NCBI RefSeq assembly: GCF_014655955.1
Contig: NZ_BNBO01000036.1
Span: forward strand, 1-64,000
Direction of reading: 5' to 3'
DNA: 64,000 nucleotides
DNA from: Kitasatospora indigofera
GTDB lineage: Bacteria > Actinomycetota > Actinomycetes > Streptomycetales > Streptomycetaceae
Below are positions 55,977 to 64,000 of the stretch, piece by piece (position 1 is the first letter of the stretch; every line of letters starts with the position of its first letter). The position numbers and the translations under genes were made by a program. Under the pieces are notes generated by a model. That model saw only the letters and a program-made list of their open reading frames with translations, was not told the DNA's origin and did no database searches.

Positions 55977-57233
55977 TCAGCGCAGCGCCCTGGCCTCCCG
56001 CCGTCCCGGCTCCGGCACGTCCCCGCCGGAGTCCAGGAAGCGCGCCAGCGGCAGCGTCGCGGCACCCACCGTGACGGCGTCCGGACCGAGCAGCCCCAGC
56101 TCGATCGAGGTCTGTTCGCAGGGGAAGCGCAGGGCGTACGAGCGGGCCGCGGCGCGGATCGCGGGCAGCAGGCGCGGGCCCAGCAGCAGGCCGGCCCAGC
56201 CGCCGATCACGATCCGTTCGGGGTTGAACAGGTTGATCAGGTCGGCGATGCTCGCGCCGAGGTACTCGGCGGTCTCGCAGAGCAGCGCGTCGGCCACCGG
56301 GTCGTCGGCCTCGGCGGCGGCCAGCAGGGCGGCCAGGCCGGCCTTCTCGCTGGAGTCGGAGGCCTCCCCCCAGCGCTCCACCAGCGCCTCGGCACCCACG
56401 TACGCCTCCAGGCAGCCGCGGGAGCCGCAGCGGCAGAGCCGCCCGCCGACGTGCACCTTGGTGTGGCCCCACTCCCCCGCGCTGCTGGTGGCGCCGCGGT
56501 AGGGGACGCCGTTGGCGATCACGCAGGCCCCGACGCCCGAGCCGAACAGCGCGACCACGGCGTTGCCGGCGCCGCGGCCGGCCCCGAACCACATCTCGGC
56601 CTGGCCGAGCGTCTTCGCACCGTTGTCGATGTGCAGCGGCAGGTCGGTGCCGGCCCGCAGCAGGCGGCCGAGCGGGACGGCGTCCCAGTCGATGGTCTGG
56701 CCGTGCACCACCGCGCCGATGCCGCCCGGGTCCGTGGGGTCGGCCGCCGGGTCGCCCTGTTCGACGATGCCCGGCACCCCGATCCCGACCCCGAGCACCC
56801 GGTCACGGTCGGTCCCGGTGCTGTCCAGGACTTCGGCCAGGCCGTCCAGGATCAGCTGGACCACGTGGCCGACGTCGTGCCCGTGGTCGGACAGCGGGTG
56901 GTCGCTGGCGGCCAGCTCGGTCAGGGCCAGGTCGAACAGGGCCACCCTGACCTGCGTCTCTCCGACGTCCACCCCGATCAGGAAACCCCGGTCGGCCGCC
57001 ACCTGGAGCAGGACCCGTGGTCGTCCGCCGTCGGAGTCGACCGATCCGGCCTCCTCCACCAGGCCGTCGGCGATGAGTTCGCCGACCACGTTGCTGATCG
57101 TGCCCCCGCTCAGTCCGGTGTCCCGGCCCAGCTCGTGGCGGCTGAGCCGGCCCTCGAAGTACAGGTGCCGCAGCAGCACCGATCGGTTGCCTCTTCGCAG
57201 GTCACGTACGGTCTGCTTGCTTCGCTCTACCAT
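55977..57233 (-). CDS. ROK-family transcriptional repressor
   Basis: A 418-residue regulator. Residues 1-70 form a winged helix (VRDLRRGNRSVLLRHLYFEGRLSRHELGRDTGLSGGTISNVVGELIADGLVEE). The rest is a ROK sugar-kinase fold with FLIGVDVGETQVRVALFDL and the zinc site CRCGSRGCLE (265-274). The kinase motif DVGETQ lacks the usual GGT, as in ROK regulators. It is divergent from the sugar-import and GH1 operon, which it most likely represses, with a glucoside or sugar phosphate as inducer. The ATG at 57233 has AGGAGGGAG at a good distance. The putative operator is at 57258-57270. Confidence 0.92.
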   Translation of the reverse strand: MVERSKQTVRDLRRGNRSVLLRHLYFEGRLSRHELGRDTGLSGGTISNVVGELIADGLVEEAGSVDSDGGRPRVLLQVAADRGFLIGVDVGETQVRVALFDLALTELAASDHPLSDHGHDVGHVVQLILDGLAEVLDSTGTDRDRVLGVGIGVPGIVEQGDPAADPTDPGGIGAVVHGQTIDWDAVPLGRLLRAGTDLPLHIDNGAKTLGQAEMWFGAGRGAGNAVVALFGSGVGACVIANGVPYRGATSSAGEWGHTKVHVGGRLCRCGSRGCLEAYVGAEALVERWGEASDSSEKAGLAALLAAAEADDPVADALLCETAEYLGASIADLINLFNPERIVIGGWAGLLLGPRLLPAIRAAARSYALRFPCEQTSIELGLLGPDAVTVGAATLPLARFLDSGGDVPEPGRREARALR

Positions 57234-57257
57234 TCGGACTCCCTCCTGGTCTGAATC

Positions 57258-57339
57258 TATCGCTGCGATAAGTCTTGACGCCAGCTTTTCTCACAAGTTA
57301 AATCACGGCCTGAAGTAAGCCTCACGGCTGATCACTTCA
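57258..57339 (+). promoter_or_regulatory. Promoter and operator of the glucoside operon
   Basis: TTGACG (57275-57280), 17 bases, TTAAAT (57298-57303). TATCGCTGCGATA (57258-57270), a 13-bp dyad, lies 4 bases upstream of the -35. A second dyad has arms TGAAGT (57311-57316) and ACTTCA (57334-57339), in the leader. Confidence 0.7.
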
Positions 57340-57379
57340 CCAAGGTCGCTCACCCATCCCCTGAAGGGGGAACTCCGCT

Positions 57380-58696
57380 ATGCGCACGAGCCGCGTCATC
57401 GCCGCCACAGCTCTGGTAGCCGCCCTCACCGTCACCGCAACCGCCTGCGGAGGCGGCTCCGACACCGGCAGCGGCGGGGGCAACAGCGCCCCCAAGTCGC
57501 TCACCTACTGGGCCAGCAACCAGGGCACCAGCATCGAGAACGACAAGCAGGTCCTGGAGCCCGAGCTCAGAAAGTTCGAGCAGCAGACCGGCATCAAGGT
57601 CAACCTGGAGGTCGTGCCCTGGTCCGACCTGCTCAACCGGATCCTCGCCGCCACCGCCTCCGGCCAGGGCCCCGACGTGCTGAACATCGGCAACACCTGG
57701 TCGGCCTCCCTCCAGGCCACCGGCGCGCTGCTGCCCTGGGACGAGGCGACCTTCGCCAAGATCGGCGGCAAGGACCGCTTCCTGCCGTCCACCATCGCCT
57801 CGGCCGGTGCCCCCGGCAAGGACCCGGCCGCCGTGCCGCTCTACTCGATGGCGTACGGCCTCTACTACAACAAGAAGATGTTCGCGGCCGCCGGCATCGA
57901 CAAGGCCCCGGCCACCTGGGACGAGTTCCAGGCCGACGCGCAGAAGCTCACCAAGGACGGCAAGTACGGCCTCGCGATCGAGGGCGGCAACGTCTCGGAG
58001 AACGTCCACCACGCGTTCACCTTCGGCAAGCAGAACGGCGCCGACTTCTTCGACGCCTCCGGCAAGCCGAAGTTCGACAGCCCCGAGGCCGTCAAGGCGA
58101 TCAAGCAGTACGTCGACTTCATCGCCAAGGACAAGGTCGCCGCGCCCGGCAACGCCGAGTACTCCAACAACCAGACGCTGAGCGACTTCGCCACCGGCAA
58201 GGCCGCCATGATCATGTGGCAGTCGGCGGGCGCCAACCTGAAGTCCCAGGGGATGAACCCGGAGGACTACGGCGTCGCGCCCCTCCCGATCCCGGCCGGT
58301 GCCACCGGTGACAAGGCCATCAAGTCGATGGTCGCCGGCATCAACCTCGCGGTGTTCAAGAACACCAAGAACCTCGACGGCTCGCTCCAGTTCGTGAAGT
58401 TCATGACGAGCAACGAGGAGCAGAAGACCCTCAACAGCACCTACGGCAACATCCCGCCGGTGAAGGAGGCCGGCAAGGACCCGGTCTTCGCCACCCCGGA
58501 CCTCACCACCCTGAACGACGTGCTGGCCACCAGCTCCGCGCCGCTTCCCCAGGTCGCCAACGAGAGCCAGTTCGAGACCCTGGTCGGCACCGCGGTGAAG
58601 AACCTGCTCGCCGCCGCGGCCGCGGGCAAGCCGGTCACCGAGGACAGCGTCAAGGCCGAGCTCACCAAGGCTCAGCAGCAGATGCCGGCGTCCTGA
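57380..58696 (+). CDS. Sugar-binding lipoprotein of the glucoside operon
   Basis: A 438-residue extracellular lipoprotein. The signal ends in TVTATAC with lipidated Cys23. The body is a family 1 solute-binding protein (LTYWASNQGTSIENDKQVLEPELRKFEQQTGIKVNLEVVPW, GPDVLNIGNTWSASLQATGALLPW). It is first in an operon with two permeases and a GH1 enzyme, so it likely binds a beta-glucoside such as cellobiose or another beta-linked disaccharide. GAAGGGGGA lies 9 bases before the ATG at 57380. Confidence 0.93.
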   Translation: MRTSRVIAATALVAALTVTATACGGGSDTGSGGGNSAPKSLTYWASNQGTSIENDKQVLEPELRKFEQQTGIKVNLEVVPWSDLLNRILAATASGQGPDVLNIGNTWSASLQATGALLPWDEATFAKIGGKDRFLPSTIASAGAPGKDPAAVPLYSMAYGLYYNKKMFAAAGIDKAPATWDEFQADAQKLTKDGKYGLAIEGGNVSENVHHAFTFGKQNGADFFDASGKPKFDSPEAVKAIKQYVDFIAKDKVAAPGNAEYSNNQTLSDFATGKAAMIMWQSAGANLKSQGMNPEDYGVAPLPIPAGATGDKAIKSMVAGINLAVFKNTKNLDGSLQFVKFMTSNEEQKTLNSTYGNIPPVKEAGKDPVFATPDLTTLNDVLATSSAPLPQVANESQFETLVGTAVKNLLAAAAAGKPVTEDSVKAELTKAQQQMPAS

Positions 58697-58697
58697 C

Positions 58698-59627
58698 GTG
58701 CGACAGCGACTGCGCCGACTGCGCCACCCCCGAGGGGCTCTGCCCTACCTGCTCCTGCTCCCCGCCCTCGCGCTGGAGCTGCTGATCCACCTGGTCCCGA
58801 TGGTGGTCGGCATCGTGATGAGCTTCAAACAGCTCACCCAGTTCTTCATCCGAGACTGGTCGGCCGCACCCTGGACCGGCCTGGGGAACTACCGCATGGC
58901 GGTGGACTTCAGTGCTCCGGTCGGCCAGTCGCTGCTCAACTCGTTCTGGACAACGTGTTGTTTCACCATCCTGTCGGTCGGTCTGTCGTGGCTGCTGGGC
59001 ACGGCGGCGGCGATCTACATGCAGGACGCGTTCCGGGGACGGGGAATCCTGCGGGCCCTGTTCCTCGTCCCGTACGCCCTGCCGGTCTACGCCGCCGTGA
59101 TCACCTGGTCGTTCATGTTCCAGCGGGACACCGGCCTGATCAACCACGTGCTGGTCGACCAGCTGCACCTGATGGACGAGAAGCCGTTCTGGCTGATCGG
59201 TGACAACAGCTTCACCGCCCTGGTCGTGGTCTCGGTCTGGAAGTCCTGGCCGTTCGCGTTCCTCACGCTGATGGCCGGCCTGCAGAACATCCCCCGGGAG
59301 CTGTACGAGGCCTCCTCGATGGACGGCGCCGGCGTCTGGCAGCAGATCCGCAAGATCACCCTGCCCTCGCTGCGCCCGGTCAACCAGGTCCTGGTGCTGG
59401 TGCTGTTCCTGTGGACCTTCAACGACTTCAACACGCCGTACGTGCTGTTCGGGAAGTCCGCACCGGAGGCCGCCGACCTGATCTCCATCCACATCTACCA
59501 GTCCTCGTTCGTCACCTGGAACTTCGGTGTCGGCTCGGCGATGTCCGTGCTGCTGCTGCTCTTCCTGCTGCTGGTGACGGCCGTCTACCTCTTCCTCACC
59601 TCACGACGGAGGGACGCCGATGCCTAA
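58698..59627 (+). CDS. Sugar ABC transporter permease, MalF type
   Basis: A 309-residue inner-membrane permease with six predicted helices. ALPYLLLLPALALELLIHLVPMVVGIVMSF is the first helix region. The EAA loop is ELYEASSMDGAGVWQQIRKITLP. The GTG at 58698 comes one base after the stop of the binding-protein gene, so translation is coupled. It works with the next permease and needs a shared ATPase, because none is encoded nearby. Confidence 0.93.
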   Translation: MRQRLRRLRHPRGALPYLLLLPALALELLIHLVPMVVGIVMSFKQLTQFFIRDWSAAPWTGLGNYRMAVDFSAPVGQSLLNSFWTTCCFTILSVGLSWLLGTAAAIYMQDAFRGRGILRALFLVPYALPVYAAVITWSFMFQRDTGLINHVLVDQLHLMDEKPFWLIGDNSFTALVVVSVWKSWPFAFLTLMAGLQNIPRELYEASSMDGAGVWQQIRKITLPSLRPVNQVLVLVLFLWTFNDFNTPYVLFGKSAPEAADLISIHIYQSSFVTWNFGVGSAMSVLLLLFLLLVTAVYLFLTSRRRDADA

Positions 59628-60483
59628 GGCTCCCGTCTCACCGATGGCTCCGCCGGCCTCGTTCAAGTGGTCGCGCCGGGTGTTCCTGCTGCTGCTCTCG
59701 GCCTTCGTGCTGACCCCGCTGTTCGTGATGATCAGCTCCTCGATGAAGCCGCTGCAGGACGTCCAGGGGGCGTTCTCCTGGATCCCCAGCAGCTTCACCC
59801 TGCAGCCCTACGTCGACATCTGGACCACCGTCCCGCTCGGCGACTACTTCGTGAACTCGCTGATCGTCTCGGTCAGCGCCACCGCGCTCTCGGTGGTGAT
59901 CGCGATCTTCGCGGCGTACGCGGTCAGCCGCTACCGCTTCCGCGGCCGCAAGCTGTTCACCGTCACGGTGCTCTCCACCCAGATGTTCCCCGGCATCCTG
60001 TTCCTGCTGCCGCTGTTCCTGATCTTCGTCAACATCGGCAACAGCACCGGGATCGCGCTGCTCGGCAGCCGCGGCGGGCTCATCCTCACGTACCTCACCT
60101 TCTCGCTCCCGTTCTCCATCTGGATGCTGGTCGGGTACTTCGACTCCATCCCGCGCGACCTCGACGAGGCCGCCGCGGTGGACGGCTGCGGGCCGCTGCG
60201 CACGCTGCTGAAGATCGTCGTGCCGGCCGCCGTGCCGGGCATCGTCGCCGTCTCGGTCTACGCCTTCATGACCGCCTGGGGCGAGGTGCTGTTCGCCTCC
60301 GTCATGACCAACCAGACCACCCGGACCCTCGCCGTCGGCCTCCAGGGGTACGCCACCCAGAACAACGTGTACTGGAACCAGGTGATGGCCGCCTCCCTCG
60401 TGGTGAGCATCCCCGTCGTCGCCGGCTTCCTCCTCCTGCAGCGCTACCTGGTAGCCGGCCTCACCGCCGGAGCTGTCAAGTGA
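59620..60483 (+). CDS. Sugar ABC transporter permease, MalG type
   Basis: A 287-residue inner-membrane permease. The first helix is VFLLLLSAFVLTPLFVMISSSM and the EAA loop is DLDEAAAVDGCGPLRTLLKIVVP. The ATG at 59620 overlaps the preceding permease gene by 8 bases, and GGAGGGACG lies upstream of it within that gene. Its stop at 60481-60483 lies 20 bases before the chosen GH1 start. The two permeases form the membrane channel of the glucoside importer. Confidence 0.93.
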   Translation: MPKAPVSPMAPPASFKWSRRVFLLLLSAFVLTPLFVMISSSMKPLQDVQGAFSWIPSSFTLQPYVDIWTTVPLGDYFVNSLIVSVSATALSVVIAIFAAYAVSRYRFRGRKLFTVTVLSTQMFPGILFLLPLFLIFVNIGNSTGIALLGSRGGLILTYLTFSLPFSIWMLVGYFDSIPRDLDEAAAVDGCGPLRTLLKIVVPAAVPGIVAVSVYAFMTAWGEVLFASVMTNQTTRTLAVGLQGYATQNNVYWNQVMAASLVVSIPVVAGFLLLQRYLVAGLTAGAVK

Positions 60484-60503
60484 CCATCCCCGAAAGGCAT
60501 TTC

Positions 60504-61859
<1,356 letters not shown>

Positions 61860-61895
61860 TCCCCACCGCGGCGGTCCGCCGCCGCCCGCACCGCA

Positions 61896-61938
61896 CGAGC
61901 CGGCCCCTCCCCCCGTCCTGGGTGGAGGGGCCGGCTCG
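61896..61938 (+). terminator. 15-bp hairpin terminator of the glucoside operon
   Basis: CGAGCCGGCCCCTCC (61896-61910) pairs exactly with GGAGGGGCCGGCTCG (61924-61938) around a 13-base loop. Confidence 0.88.
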
Positions 61939-62310
61939 TCGGCGTTCCCGGCGGGGCGGGGCGGTAGGGGGCGGGGCCGTACGCGGGCGCGGCCGTACGG
62001 GGCTGGGGCGTACGGGGCTGGGGGCGGGCGCGGCGGGCGGGGTCCGTCCGCGCACGGCGCCCGGATTGCATCAAACGACGAGGCCGGCGGCCCGCCGGTA
62101 CCCGCGAGCTGTAGGAAGCCCGCCTATCCGGGCGGGCGGGGAGGTGACAGCCTGGCCCTTCCGCAAACTACAACATTCTGTTGAATCGGCCTTGACGGCC
62201 GCGCGGGGCTCACCGTACGTTGTTTCCGCATACCAAAACCGTTCTTCCGTATCGTGGAACTCAGGAGATGAGCCCTCCGACCCACAACGGGCCGACGCAG
62301 GAGAAACCCG
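61939..62310 (+). promoter_or_regulatory. Intergenic region upstream of gcl
   Basis: 61960-62050 is GC-rich with short GTACGGGGCTGGGG repeats and no gene. Before gcl the sequence turns AT-richer. TTCC-GTATCGT-GGAA (62245-62259) is a dyad, and a related TTCC-N7 element begins at 62224, 21 bases (two helical turns) upstream. TATCGT (62250-62255) could be the -10. These look like regulator sites, perhaps for an IclR-type allantoin or glyoxylate regulator. Confidence 0.45.

Positions 62311-64000
<1,690 letters not shown>

Overview
The window reads as high-GC actinobacterial chromosome from the family Streptomycetaceae, most likely Kitasatospora or a close Streptomyces. Third codon positions are almost entirely G or C. 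GTG starts, leaderless -10 promoters and long GC hairpin terminators are common. A DUF6296-like small protein typical of Kitasatospora lies at 35475-35717. I see no phage genes, insertion sequences, rRNA, tRNA or CRISPR. Most of the window looks like ordinary chromosomal catabolic and accessory genes.

Layout. 1-3.5 kb: the end of a sugar ABC permease, a PfkB kinase and a phosphatase-synthase fusion that best matches glucosylglycerol-phosphate synthesis. 3.6-9.5 kb: cyclophilin, small redox and membrane proteins, then an ECF41 sigma factor divergent from a SnoaL-LUD fusion, with mirrored ECF41-type promoters between them. 9.6-28.6 kb: a nearly complete mannan-utilisation locus. It holds two secreted GH5 mannanases with different binding modules, a GH2 beta-mannosidase, a binding protein with two permeases, a second orphan binding protein, four LacI regulators (three of them close paralogs), mannose-6-phosphate isomerase and a ROK sugar kinase. 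No ABC ATPase is present, so a shared MsiK-type ATPase elsewhere is implied.

28.6-33 kb: a gene-poor stretch with hairpins and 16-bp direct repeats, a DeoR regulator, then ferredoxin, P450 and a 53-residue acidic peptide gene. 33-51.6 kb: mixed housekeeping and hypothetical genes. These include an MFS exporter, gamma-carbonic anhydrase, DJ-1 protein, Tat-exported glycerophosphodiesterase, a lone condensation domain, a secreted propeller protein, a cytoplasmic HEXXH protein, an M20 hydrolase and a SulP transporter translationally coupled to a Pro/Ala-rich ORF. 51.7-55.9 kb: a LacI regulator and a large secreted double-discoidin beta-helix protein linked by shared AGCGCT operators. 56-61.9 kb: a ROK repressor divergent from a binding protein-permease-permease-GH1 beta-glucosidase operon. 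62.3 kb to the end: glyoxylate carboligase, cut by the window edge.

How the mannan genes work together: mannanases cut mannan outside the cell, the binding protein and permeases import manno-oligosaccharides, the GH2 enzyme releases mannose inside, the ROK kinase probably phosphorylates it, and ManA converts mannose-6-phosphate to fructose-6-phosphate. Related ACCGRT-centred operators lie next to the predicted promoters of five transcription units. In four of them the operator is just upstream of the -35 element. All functional assignments come from motif recognition by eye; no database search was run.
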